Positions 27,155 through 36,586 are shown, numbered from the stretch's first letter. The stretch: 64,000 nt of DNA from Ideonella alba (GCF_018069875.1 NZ_JAGQDF010000017.1:1-64000), one strand, 5' to 3'. A program made the numbers and translations. Notes: generated from the letters alone by a model not told the origin.

Positions 27155-27925
27155 TCAGAGCGACTTGAAGACGCCTTGATAGGTCTTGCTGACCTTCAAC
27201 ACCTCGCTGCGGCCGAACAGGTAGACGTCCAGATAGCCCAGTTCATTGCGGCGAACGGACTGGACGAATCGCAGATTGAGGATGATGCTGCGATGGATCT
27301 TGACGAAATACTGCCGCCCATGGCGTGCGGCCAACTCGTTGAGGCCCATGCGCACCAGCCCGTCGCCGCGGGTGGAGACCACCCGTGTGTACTTCAGGTC
27401 GGCCTGCAGGTAGATCACCTCCCACTCGGGGACGACGATGACGTCATTGCCTTTGGACGCCGTGATCCATTGCGATTGGCTGCGGGCGTCCTCCGCGCGC
27501 TCGGACCGGTCATCGTCATGATCGACCACCGCCAGAGTTGTGCGGACAGGCATGCGAGGATCCCGTTCGGCCCGCTCGATGGCCGTCTTCAAGCGCCAGC
27601 GTGAAACGGGCTTGAGGAGGTAGTCGATGGCATCCTTGTCAAACGCCTGGACCGCAAAGGCAGGATCGCCGGTGACGAAAATGACGGCCGCCGAAGCTGG
27701 AATCTGTTCGACCCATTTGCCGTCCTCACTGCCGGGAAGGTGGATGTCCAGGATGAGCAGATCCGGCGCCAGCGCGTCAATGCCGGCCAACACCTCGTTG
27801 GCGTCAGCAGCCTCTGCGACGACTTGCCATTGCGGCCGAAGATGCAGAACAGCCTCCACCATTTGACGGCGTTGGTCGGGGTCGTCTTCCGCGATCAGTA
27901 CCTTGACGACAGGAAATTGATTCAT
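27155..27925 (-). CDS. LytTR-family response regulator
   Basis: 256 residues: receiver with EDD (AEDDPDQRR), phosphoacceptor Asp in LLILDIHLPGSED and Lys in DYLLKPVSRWRL; then a LytTR DNA-binding domain from about residue 150 (EWEVIYLQADLKYTRVVS; YFVKIHRSIILNLRFVQSV; LKVSKTYQGVFKSL). It binds DNA as an AlgR/LytR-type regulator. The usual partner is a LytS-type kinase. The only LytS-like gene nearby, at 29396, appears to lack catalytic motifs. Ribosome site at ATG 27925 is weak. Confidence 0.9.
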   Translation of the reverse strand: MNQFPVVKVLIAEDDPDQRRQMVEAVLHLRPQWQVVAEAADANEVLAGIDALAPDLLILDIHLPGSEDGKWVEQIPASAAVIFVTGDPAFAVQAFDKDAIDYLLKPVSRWRLKTAIERAERDPRMPVRTTLAVVDHDDDRSERAEDARSQSQWITASKGNDVIVVPEWEVIYLQADLKYTRVVSTRGDGLVRMGLNELAARHGRQYFVKIHRSIILNLRFVQSVRRNELGYLDVYLFGRSEVLKVSKTYQGVFKSL

Positions 27926-28073
27926 GCGTGGGTCGAAGCCGAGCGGAGTTGCTCACTCGGGCTTTCTGGGTGATCCCCGTGGTTTATCGGACACCAGGGC
28001 CCGACCTTGAACCGAGCACGAGCAGGCGGGGCATCCTGCGTTGCCGGTGGAAGCTTTGGACGCTGCGAACGCC

Positions 28074-29252
28074 TCAAAGGTCGATCGGCGCGGTCGGGCT
28101 GAATTGATGCTCGACGACGCTTACCGCCTCGGGCTTCTCATTGAGCGCGGCGAGCGCGACGTCGGCGAGTTCGGGGGCCCGCGCGATCCGCTCTGCCACG
28201 CCTTGCGCCAGGCGCTGTGCGTCTTTGAAATGCGCCCAATACTGTTGCGCAGCGTCATCGATATCGCGCCGACCTCCCACCGCGAGGAACGCCTGGCACA
28301 GAGCCGCCCTCATCGGCGCATGGCACCCGACCGTGTACCAGTCAAGGTAGGGCATGTCGCTGGAATGGTCGGCCGACCAGATCACTGGAATGCCGCACTG
28401 GTTGGCCTGCGCGGCCAGCTCGGGCTTGTCGGTGATCAAGAGATCGCTGCCGAGGACCAAGTCCTGCCGGGTGGACCAAGACATCTCTGGAAACTCCACG
28501 ACGCCCATGGAACCATGTTCGCCCACCGCTGGGGCGTGAATCGATTTGCCACGCAACATACACGCGGTGGGTTGAGGCGCCGGCCGCTTGGCAACCATGT
28601 CCAGCGCGCGGCTCGCTGCGCCTTGGCTTCCGACAGCGATCGTGACGACCATGCCGGAGGGATCGCCGATCAACTCAGGCGGCAGTTCGAACCATCGCCA
28701 AGCTACAGCCCGATGCTCCGTCCGTGCGCGGTCTTCTGACCCTGGCGTCGGTTTTTCGCAGCCGTCGAGGCGGATATATCCGCCGCGGCGAGGCAGATCA
28801 CCCATCTGCATCATCCAAGAGGTGATCTCGTCTCGCTGGTCGAGCACGATGATGGCGTTGGAGGTGGTGATCCCGGAGTCAAGCGGCACCACCTGCAAGC
28901 TGTTGGCTCCCCCGATGGATCGAGCAAACCGGGAGAGATAGTCCTTGGATGGTCGGGTGTAGAACATTTGCACCGAGTTCCGCGCCGGTTGGAAGAACCG
29001 GTCCAGCCGGGCGTCAACCAATTCCACGCCATGAAAGACCTGAACCCCCGTGGTCGCACTGGTGCCGAATGCCCGGGCCAGTTCGTCGAGCCCGTTGGTG
29101 AACAGCCGGACCCGCTGCCCCCGACGGGTCAGTGTGAGTGCCAGCTGAAAGCCGAACCACAGGGAGCCATGCTCCTCGCACTTGTCTGCAAAGACATGCC
29201 ACTCCGCGCCCTCCGGCGAAGCGTGGGACAGGCTGAGGTGATTGGGGCTCAT
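28074..29252 (-). CDS. EarP-like protein without catalytic aspartates
   Basis: 392 residues from ATG 29252 (an in-frame TTG at 29264 is possible). The opening EWHVFADKCEEHGSLWFGFQ and the C-terminal SDLLITDKPELAAQANQCGI with PVIWSADHSSD follow the outline of EarP, the arginine rhamnosyltransferase of elongation factor P (family DUF2331: WdIFc.vvDNyGDiGv.wRLA; cDLnfvRGEDSfvrAqwaG.PfvWqiYpq). The DNYGD aspartates essential in EarP correspond here to EEHGS, and the RGED motif to TDKPE. If homologous, it is a non-rhamnosylating paralogue. efp is not adjacent. It precedes the LytTR regulator on the same strand by 148 bp. Confidence 0.5.
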   Translation of the reverse strand: MSPNHLSLSHASPEGAEWHVFADKCEEHGSLWFGFQLALTLTRRGQRVRLFTNGLDELARAFGTSATTGVQVFHGVELVDARLDRFFQPARNSVQMFYTRPSKDYLSRFARSIGGANSLQVVPLDSGITTSNAIIVLDQRDEITSWMMQMGDLPRRGGYIRLDGCEKPTPGSEDRARTEHRAVAWRWFELPPELIGDPSGMVVTIAVGSQGAASRALDMVAKRPAPQPTACMLRGKSIHAPAVGEHGSMGVVEFPEMSWSTRQDLVLGSDLLITDKPELAAQANQCGIPVIWSADHSSDMPYLDWYTVGCHAPMRAALCQAFLAVGGRRDIDDAAQQYWAHFKDAQRLAQGVAERIARAPELADVALAALNEKPEAVSVVEHQFSPTAPIDL

Positions 29253-29395
29253 GACGAGGCTCAAGGGTGAACTGACGCGGTGGATGGTCGCCAGCGTAGG
29301 CGCGACGTGCCAGTCGCGGCGGAAACGCGACGAAGTCCCCTGGGGCGGGTACGAAGCCCGCCAGGCCCCCCCCCAAATCCTTCACTGCTGGCATC

Positions 29396-30031
29396 ATGAG
29401 CACCATGAACCTGATCCTGTCGTGTCTCGTCGCGTTGTCGGTGGGTGTGGCCATCGGGGCGCTGTGGCGCCGTCGTGCTCAGGTTCATGCCGGGCCTTTG
29501 AGCGTGGCGCCCTCCCCTTCGCCCGGTCCCGCGCCTGAATCAGTTGCGGTTCCTGCGCCGATGGCGATGGATCCCCCGCGGCTGGACACCCACCTGAGTT
29601 TGAATGTCCTGAACCGACTTCAGATGGTTCGGGGTGACGAGGTCCAAGTGCAAGTCGCCACGGAGTCCTTGTCGGCCTACCTCAGTGCGGTTCATTTGGT
29701 GGAACTTGCCGAGCCGGGCGCGGTGTCCGTTCGTGCCGCTGACGCTGTGGCGGCTCATTGGCGGCTCACCAGGTGGTACCACGCTGGCGTCACCGGCGCC
29801 GAAGTTCAGTGTCAGATCGAGCAGGACACCGATGTCGCCACGGCCTTTCGTTTGATGGCTGCCATGCGAGAGGGATTGCACAAGGTGCGCAAGAAGGCTG
29901 TCACGGCGGTCCGGCTCAACGCCACGCCGATGGCCGATGGGAAGACCTGGCTGTTGTCGATGGAAGTGCGTGGTGCAGACGGCGCCGTGGACGAGGCCGA
30001 GTCGAGTCACTGGCGGCTACCCCCGGGCTGA
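29396..30031 (+). CDS. membrane-anchored, degenerate LytS-like protein
   Basis: A 211-residue protein has one N-terminal membrane anchor (MNLILSCLVALSVGVAIGAL), a Pro/Ala linker (30-60) and a soluble domain. The start of that domain, DTHLSLNVLNRLQMV, matches the phosphoacceptor motif of LytS-type kinases (PHFLFNsLN.l), and SLSAYLSAVHLVELAEPGAV follows the LS.yLRy.l helix pattern. The ATPase part is shrunken: MREGLHKVRKKAVTAVRLNA stands where VENAikHG and the ATP site should be. I infer a kinase relic that may act as a docking partner for the LytTR regulator encoded divergently. The start at 29396 has no clear ribosome site; ATG 29405 is an alternative. Confidence 0.5.
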   Translation: MSTMNLILSCLVALSVGVAIGALWRRRAQVHAGPLSVAPSPSPGPAPESVAVPAPMAMDPPRLDTHLSLNVLNRLQMVRGDEVQVQVATESLSAYLSAVHLVELAEPGAVSVRAADAVAAHWRLTRWYHAGVTGAEVQCQIEQDTDVATAFRLMAAMREGLHKVRKKAVTAVRLNATPMADGKTWLLSMEVRGADGAVDEAESSHWRLPPG

Positions 30032-30164
30032 GCGCAGCTCAGCAGCCGATCGGGTGCCATCTGGCCTAAGGCCCTCAGGCGCCAAGGCGACCAGTCTTAC
30101 ACTCCCACCAGACCTGTCGGCATGCCTGAAATGCGGCTGGCCAGTCAGGCACAGGGAGAACAGC

Positions 30165-33100
30165 TTGGCCAGCACACCAATTGCGGGGGGATCGTCTCCC
30201 GCGTCTCTTGATCACCTTCAGCAGCAGTTGGAGGGCATGGGCACCCATGCGTTCGAGCTGATGTGCGCGGATCTGCTCAGCCGGGTACTCGGCGATATCC
30301 GTGTCACGGTGGCCAAGTCCGGCCAACAGTTTGGCAGCGACGCCAGTACGTCCAGGACGTCCGGCCGCGTGCTTCGAGTCGAATGCAAGCGCTACCAAAA
30401 GGGCACCGTTCTGTCGCCGCGGCCGCTGGCCGGTGAAATCCTGCAGGCCTACCTGGAAGACCCGCAGTTGGAAGCCTGGGTGCTGATGACCACCAAGTCC
30501 GTCAGCGCGAATGAGCTCAGATTGGCTGAAGCGGCTGCCTCAGCGCTCGGCTTTCCGATCATCGTCCTGGATTGGACGCCTCTTCCAGTTGGCGCAGGAC
30601 TGAATAGACTGGCCGCGCTATGTGCCACTTGGCCTGAAGTTGTCGGCAAATACGCCGGAGAGAAGGCCGCCGCTGCAGCCCGGGTCTTGGCGCCGGCGGT
30701 GCTTTGCGCGGTGGACGCGCTTCGGTCCGAGCTGCAAGCCTGGCAGCTTGGGTTTGAGGCCCTCAAGGATCTGACCCACGACCTGGCGACGCGGATCTGG
30801 CTCGATTCATCCACCTCGTGGCAAGTGCTTCACCAGAACGCCGCAGGAGGTCATCCGGGCGTCCATTTGGTGGAGCGGCGTGGGCCGTTGGATCAGCTGC
30901 AAGCCTGGTGGAAGTCTCCAGCCGAGCCGCGAACCCAGGCCGTTCTTCTTGGGCAAGAAGGGGTTGGCAAGACCTGGGTGGCACTGGACTGGGTTCAGCG
31001 CCAGTTGGCCTCGCTGCCGCTCGTGCTGTTGGTGCCGGCCAGCACCTTCACCGAGCGCCAGTCGCTCAGCGAATCCGGCCTTCGCGACCTCATTGCCGAG
31101 CAGCTGCGCTCATGCGTTGTCTCGGAATTGCCGCTGGCTTACTGGCGTCAGCGAGTCGATCGCCTGTTGACCCGCCCTTCGTCGAACGGTCCCGTATTGC
31201 TGTTGGTGATTGATGGCTTGAACCAACAGCCGGGCATCGCGTGGCAAGAGCTTGTTCAGTCGCTACAGGGCCCTGGCCTGGGTGGCAAGGTACGGCTGTT
31301 GTGCAGCAGCCGGCCACGGTATTTCCGCCAAGCCCTGCACAGCTTGACACGCTGCGATGTGGCTGCGACCGAGATTCCAGTCGAGCCCTATTCGCTCGGT
31401 GAGTTGGAGGATTTGCTCCACGCCCAGGGTATGAACCTGTCCCACATGCCCAAGGCGTTGCAGGACCTGGCACGAACCCCTCGCCTTTTCCCACTGGTGC
31501 TGCGTTTGAAGGACCGTGAGGCCCTCAAAGCGGAAGCCACGGTCATGCGCCTGTTATTCGAATATGGGCATGACACTTTGCAGCTGCGTACCTCCAGCAG
31601 CCTGACCTCGGATGACTGGGTGCAGTGGCTGGTGGATCGGGCTCGCGAATACCGCGAAAGGCTGATGACCAAGAGCGCCGCCACCGCTCGCATGAGGGCC
31701 CAAGACATTGAGCTGACAGTCGCGCGGCCCAGCCTGCGGCCGGACGACGTGCGCCGTCGGCTGGATGAACTGCTTGACGGCAGCCTGTTCAAGGCAGAAG
31801 ACACGGTCACAGGGATCAAGTACACGCTCAAGGAGGCGCCGGCCATCCTGGGCTTGGGCCTGGTGCTGTTGGAAAGCATGGAGGGCTCCACCGCCACGGT
31901 CGCGGACTTCGAGGCCCGCGCAGCCACCTGGTTGGAGCCCATCGGCGCCACTGACCAGAAGGCAGAGGTCATCGGTGCCGCGTTGTCCGTGCTCGCCGCC
32001 ACCGACACACCTCACGGCGCTTCCATGGCGGACGCGTTGCTGAGCCTGTGGATGGACGCGCAGAATCCGGCACGCAATTTCGAGCAAGATGCCATGGCCT
32101 TCGGCGAAGCGTTTCCGGCGGCCATGCTCAGCGTCATTGAGCGCGAAGTGCCGGGTGTCGGCAACGCTGCCTTGCATTGCGCCACCCAGAGCCTGCGCCG
32201 TTTGCCTCTGACCAGGCATGCAGACTGGCAACTCATCAGGGAGCGGATGCTGCAGTGGGTTGGAATCGTCCAGCTTCAGCCTCAGCGGCTGCTCGAGGAT
32301 CCCAACCACTTTGCCAGTCAGCAGCAAGCTGCGCTGCAGGCCCTCATTGGTACGGTCAGTTCAGGCGCACGCCGTATCCTTGGAGAGGACTTCTCGCTGA
32401 CCGATCCTCAGGCGGTCGATCCCTCGCGAGCGATTGCGGGCATGTTGGAGGGCCACCGCCTGGAATTCTTCCTTCCGGTCATTCGCCGAGCGGCGATACG
32501 TGAGGCAATCAACGTCAGCTTTCACTCTCCCTGCTGGCAGGGGCTGCAATGGCTGGTCAGCATGGGAGCGCAAGAGCCTGCAGCTGCGCGGCAGGCGCTG
32601 TTGGTCTTGGCACAGGAGATTCGCTCAACGCCCGTCGAGCCGGGCATCGCACCTGAGGTCGGCGTGATCGCGTCTGCACTGTTGGCTTTGCTGACCGACT
32701 TGGAGTCAGAGCAGCACAGGACAGCAGAGCTTGCCAGTGCGCGCAGCTCAGCCACAGACTACCAGCGTGACTACCTGGACCGCCCGGCGCGCTCACATTG
32801 GCGGCTTGAGCGACGTCACGTCGAGGCGGTTCTCCATGACGATGCCATCTCCCCTAGCGAGCGTCTGACCCGGATAGATGCGTTCGTGGACTGTCCAGAT
32901 ATCGACTTGCCCAACGACATCGTGTCCGACTTGGCCGAGGCCTTGACATTGTTTGATCCGGACGGCATTGATGTCCAACGACAACGCACCGCCGCTGAGT
33001 ATCGATTGGAGCGGCTGGAGCGCCTGGGTGCCAGGTTCACTCCGGCGGAGTTGGCAGACTTGGGACGTCGTCGACTGACGATGATGCTCGCACGCACAGG

Positions 33101-34889
33101 TGAAGCAGCCCACTGGTCAGCGAGGGCCGCCTCGAGCCTGCTTCTTGTCTGCCCGCCGGATCTCGCAACACGGTTTGCTGACTTGCGTTGTGCACTGCCG
33201 CCATCATCGGATGGCACTGCCACCTCGGCTTGCCTGCTGTTGGAAATTCTGCATCTGCCGCTCGCCGAGCAGTTGGCCAGGTTGCTCGAAGCAGACGACT
33301 TTCAACCTTGGCGATTGCTGATGGGCGCCATCCGCCCCGCGACGGCCCATGAGCTGCTGGACTTCCTGGACCAACACGCCTCGAAGGCTGACAGGGCTGC
33401 ACGCGTGGCCTTGGCGGTCCTGGGCACGCAGCAGATCCATGATGCCGATCGGTTGGCCGCTCGTTTGACGGCCTATCTTGGATGCGCTGATTCGGCGCTT
33501 CGGGACCTCGCGTTTGAAGTGCTGTGCATTCGCGCTCCTCAAGTGGCCGGTTCGGTCCTGCGGGACGCCCATTGGGCAGCAGACGTAGTCAGACAACCGG
33601 TGAGTGCTCATCACGGGAGCATGGCACTGGCGGCCAGCACCGGCGATATTCCCTTTCCGGAGTTGATGGTTCGAATCGCCCCGTGGCGTTGGCTCGATGC
33701 TGCAGTGCTCAGGGGATCGAATCCTGAGGAGTTGCGACTCGCCAGTGAACTGCTGGTGGAGATGGCGGTGCGGCCTGCGAGCGAGCTTCCGCATCTTGAG
33801 GGGGAACTGATCGTCCGCACACTGGGTGATGGCAGTTTGCCAACGGTGATGCTGCGCGAGGAAATGCCAGCAGGATCGGATCTTGTGGAATGCCTGAAGC
33901 GGGCGTCTCGTCCTCGACTCGAGGTGGACCAAGCGCTGGAGGCGCTTGCGTCCCAAGCTCGGCAAGCCATCGAGGCTATCTGGGCCCAAGGACACGGGTT
34001 GTACCTTCAGGATCTGGATGTTCGCGGTCTTGAAGCAGCGTACCTGGCATCGCCGCAGACGTGGGACGTCCTTCTGGCGGGGGCCGATGCTGACAGTCCA
34101 GCGTTCCAGCAGCGGTGCATGCGAGCATCCGTGCTGTACACACGACTGGCTGACGTCCTGTTCAGGTATGCGCCGACGAAGGCGCTACCCCTGTGGCGAA
34201 CGTTGCGGCGGGTGGTCCACATGCGCCTGATGGGCGAAGCTCACATCTCGGAGCTCGTTCACGTGGCCATGAAAGCCCAGGGATCACCCGAATCACAGCT
34301 GGCTCGTGAGGAACTGCTGCTTCCGGCTTGGTGCAACACCGATCAAGATTTGTTGGAGGTGGTCGTGGCTGCCAAGATCCATGGCCAAGCCGCCTGGTTG
34401 ACGTCAGTGATCGACCGTGACCGGCTTTCCGGCGAGCCCTGGCTTGCCCACCGTGCGCAGGTGCTGAATGCCTTCATGGACTGTCCCACGGTGAACGAGA
34501 TGGATTGGCCAGAGGGGCCCCTTCTGGGATCCTGGGACAGGCTGCGGGTAAGGATGTCGGTCTGGCGAAACCGGGCAGGTGTGGCTCGCCATTGGTGGAG
34601 GCAGTTCTTGGCTGCCGAGGATGGCGATTCTGCTTATGCCGCCTGGACGATGTTTCGCGCCAACGCTGACAGGCGATGCCTGGTGTGGGTAGGTGAATGG
34701 CTCGCCACACGTCCGCAACTCAGCAGCGGTATCGATCGACTGCGCTTCCTCCATCTGATGGTCATGTCCCATGACCTCGAGAGAGAGATCAAGCGCAAGG
34801 AGGATGAATCCCCCAAGCTCGATGGCCACCTCTTCGGTATGCGACGGCCAATCGAGTGGCTGATGCTTGACGGCGTGCTTCACAGCTGA
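30165..34889 (+). CDS. PD-(D/E)xK nuclease-STAND NTPase (Avs-like), candidate antiphage protein
   Basis: 1574 residues from TTG 30165, chosen because AGGGAG lies 6 bases upstream and the next start (ATG 30237) cuts into the first domain. Residues 25-150 form an Mrr-like restriction endonuclease fold: FELMCADLLSRVLGDI, then SGQQFGSD (Asp59) and VLRVECKRYQKG (Glu73, Lys75), the PD...ExK triad. A helical linker follows, then a STAND/NACHT ATPase: Walker A GQEGVGKT at 263-270, Walker B LLLVIDG (Asp350), and LLCSSRP as sensor. About 900 residues of helical repeats (roughly 650-1570) form a putative sensor. Effector-STAND-repeat order is that of Avs antiviral proteins, which detect phage proteins and degrade DNA. 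No partner gene lies on the same strand. The target is unknown. Confidence 0.85.
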   Translation: MASTPIAGGSSPASLDHLQQQLEGMGTHAFELMCADLLSRVLGDIRVTVAKSGQQFGSDASTSRTSGRVLRVECKRYQKGTVLSPRPLAGEILQAYLEDPQLEAWVLMTTKSVSANELRLAEAAASALGFPIIVLDWTPLPVGAGLNRLAALCATWPEVVGKYAGEKAAAAARVLAPAVLCAVDALRSELQAWQLGFEALKDLTHDLATRIWLDSSTSWQVLHQNAAGGHPGVHLVERRGPLDQLQAWWKSPAEPRTQAVLLGQEGVGKTWVALDWVQRQLASLPLVLLVPASTFTERQSLSESGLRDLIAEQLRSCVVSELPLAYWRQRVDRLLTRPSSNGPVLLLVIDGLNQQPGIAWQELVQSLQGPGLGGKVRLLCSSRPRYFRQALHSLTRCDVAATEIPVEPYSLGELEDLLHAQGMNLSHMPKALQDLARTPRLFPLVLRLKDREALKAEATVMRLLFEYGHDTLQLRTSSSLTSDDWVQWLVDRAREYRERLMTKSAATARMRAQDIELTVARPSLRPDDVRRRLDELLDGSLFKAEDTVTGIKYTLKEAPAILGLGLVLLESMEGSTATVADFEARAATWLEPIGATDQKAEVIGAALSVLAATDTPHGASMADALLSLWMDAQNPARNFEQDAMAFGEAFPAAMLSVIEREVPGVGNAALHCATQSLRRLPLTRHADWQLIRERMLQWVGIVQLQPQRLLEDPNHFASQQQAALQALIGTVSSGARRILGEDFSLTDPQAVDPSRAIAGMLEGHRLEFFLPVIRRAAIREAINVSFHSPCWQGLQWLVSMGAQEPAAARQALLVLAQEIRSTPVEPGIAPEVGVIASALLALLTDLESEQHRTAELASARSSATDYQRDYLDRPARSHWRLERRHVEAVLHDDAISPSERLTRIDAFVDCPDIDLPNDIVSDLAEALTLFDPDGIDVQRQRTAAEYRLERLERLGARFTPAELADLGRRRLTMMLARTGEAAHWSARAASSLLLVCPPDLATRFADLRCALPPSSDGTATSACLLLEILHLPLAEQLARLLEADDFQPWRLLMGAIRPATAHELLDFLDQHASKADRAARVALAVLGTQQIHDADRLAARLTAYLGCADSALRDLAFEVLCIRAPQVAGSVLRDAHWAADVVRQPVSAHHGSMALAASTGDIPFPELMVRIAPWRWLDAAVLRGSNPEELRLASELLVEMAVRPASELPHLEGELIVRTLGDGSLPTVMLREEMPAGSDLVECLKRASRPRLEVDQALEALASQARQAIEAIWAQGHGLYLQDLDVRGLEAAYLASPQTWDVLLAGADADSPAFQQRCMRASVLYTRLADVLFRYAPTKALPLWRTLRRVVHMRLMGEAHISELVHVAMKAQGSPESQLAREELLLPAWCNTDQDLLEVVVAAKIHGQAAWLTSVIDRDRLSGEPWLAHRAQVLNAFMDCPTVNEMDWPEGPLLGSWDRLRVRMSVWRNRAGVARHWWRQFLAAEDGDSAYAAWTMFRANADRRCLVWVGEWLATRPQLSSGIDRLRFLHLMVMSHDLEREIKRKEDESPKLDGHLFGMRRPIEWLMLDGVLHS

Positions 34890-34955
34890 GTCACCGGCTG
34901 ACATGCCTGCGTGGCCGGAGGCCGGCCTGCACCGACCCTGTCGCATTGAATTGCC

Positions 34956-36428
34956 CTACACCTTGAAGAAGGCGACCGCCTGGCCCAGTCTGTCGGCCTG
35001 TTGGGCAAGGCTCTGTGACGCGGCACCGCTCTGCTCAACTAAGGCCGCATTCTGCTGAGTAGAGTCATCCAAGTGCGACACAGCGGCCGAAATCTCGGCC
35101 ATGCCGGCTGACTGCTGAGCAACCTTGATGCTGATGTCGCCGATCAGCGTCTGAACACGGCCTACCTGGGTGACGATATGCTCCATCGAGCTACCCGCTG
35201 CATCAACCAACTTCGAGCCTGCGCCGATCTGGTCGACGCTGGCTCCGATCAGCGACTTGATCTCGTGCGCGGATTCGACAACACGAGCGGCGAGCGTGCG
35301 AACCTCCCCAGCTACGACGGCAAAGCCTCGGCCCTGCTCGCCGGCCCTCGCAGCTTCCACGGCCGCATTCAAGGCCAAGATATTCGTCTGGAATGCAATG
35401 CCATCAATGACATTGATGATGGTCGAAATCTTGGCCGAGGAGTCTGCGATGCCCTGCATCGTGGACGTGACCTCCTGCATCAGGCGCCCACCATCGTGGG
35501 CGGCTTCATTGGCCGAACGGGCCGCCTGATCTGCTGTGGCAGCCGCCTCTGCGCTCGACTTCGCGGCTTGCACCATTTGAGACATCGCATTTGAGGCCTG
35601 TTGAAGACGGCTGGCTTGTTCTTCGGTCCGTTGTCCCAGATCCATACCTCCGCTGGCAATCTGCCGGCTGCCCACAACGACGCTCTGCGAGCAATCGGAT
35701 ACTTCGCGCACGACCGACAGGAAGCTGGTTTGCATGTTGTTCAAGGCATGCAGCAATACGCCCAGTTCGTCACGCCGCTGGCCAAAGTCGCCCAGGGTCT
35801 TGGCCGTCAGATCGCCACTGGCCATCGCCTCGGCCTGTTGCTTGGCCATTTCGAGAGGCCCAATGAGCGCACGCCCCATGAGCCAGATGCTCAACGCCAG
35901 CATGGCCATACAAATCACGCAGATCGCACGCGCCAGGTTGCCGACAAAGGCTACAGCGCGAGCAACCTCCACGGCGAATCGATCGCCGTTAGTGATGAGA
36001 TCTTGCAGGCCCGGCAGCATGTTGAGCGCAGTCGTTTGTGATAGGTGAACGCCTGCGTCATTGTTCACCACCTCAAGGATACCTGCGAATCGGCGAATGC
36101 TGTCATACGGCAGATCGATCACGTCGCCAAACCCCAGTACGCGAAATACGGCATGCTCGATACGCCACAATTCAGTATCCACATGGCCAGAAATCCACTG
36201 GGATTTCTTCAACGAAGCAATAATCAGATCTCGGTCAATCGCTTTTCCGCCTGCCGCCTTGTTGATGTCGTCTGTCAACTTTAGGAGATTGACAGCGTAT
36301 TCCCGTTCCAGATAGTGGAACTTTGCGCTCTTGGTCGTGAGCCGAAGGCCGTACATCAAGGCAACCGACGCAAGTGCCAAGACCAAGAGCAGCAGACGCA
36401 TCCATTGCCGAATAGGAAGGTTTCGCAT
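34956..36428 (-). CDS. methyl-accepting chemotaxis protein
   Basis: 490 residues: transmembrane helix 1 (about 10-28), periplasmic four-helix sensor (30-165), transmembrane helix 2 (about 165-190), HAMP domain (PLEMAKQQAEAMASGDLTAK), then a Tsr/Tar-length signalling domain with the invariant hairpin tip around IAFQTNILALNAAVEAARAG and GRGFAVVAGEVR. The C-terminus lacks a CheR-tethering NWETF pentapeptide and ends AVAFFKV, as in many Burkholderiales receptors. It senses an unknown small molecule and controls CheA. The 5' third is visibly less GC-rich than the 3' signalling part. It is convergent with the STAND gene. Confidence 0.93.
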   Translation of the reverse strand: MRNLPIRQWMRLLLLVLALASVALMYGLRLTTKSAKFHYLEREYAVNLLKLTDDINKAAGGKAIDRDLIIASLKKSQWISGHVDTELWRIEHAVFRVLGFGDVIDLPYDSIRRFAGILEVVNNDAGVHLSQTTALNMLPGLQDLITNGDRFAVEVARAVAFVGNLARAICVICMAMLALSIWLMGRALIGPLEMAKQQAEAMASGDLTAKTLGDFGQRRDELGVLLHALNNMQTSFLSVVREVSDCSQSVVVGSRQIASGGMDLGQRTEEQASRLQQASNAMSQMVQAAKSSAEAAATADQAARSANEAAHDGGRLMQEVTSTMQGIADSSAKISTIINVIDGIAFQTNILALNAAVEAARAGEQGRGFAVVAGEVRTLAARVVESAHEIKSLIGASVDQIGAGSKLVDAAGSSMEHIVTQVGRVQTLIGDISIKVAQQSAGMAEISAAVSHLDDSTQQNAALVEQSGAASQSLAQQADRLGQAVAFFKV

Positions 36429-36586
36429 CGGTGATGTCTCCCGTTAGTTGCTCCAAAAGTGTGGCCTGACCCGTCACCAAGCCGGCGCCGAAAAGAGGGC
36501 GGAAAACCACTCTGTTCGCTTTGGCGGCGTCCATCGACACTGCCCCTCGGGGCCCGCGGCCCTGGCCAGAAGGCTGTCTCCCAGAT

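Noticed and set aside
34890-34955. GGCCGG/CCGGCC hairpin between the STAND gene and the chemoreceptor as a terminator
   Set aside because: The stem is short (about 5 bp) and there is no T-run on either strand.
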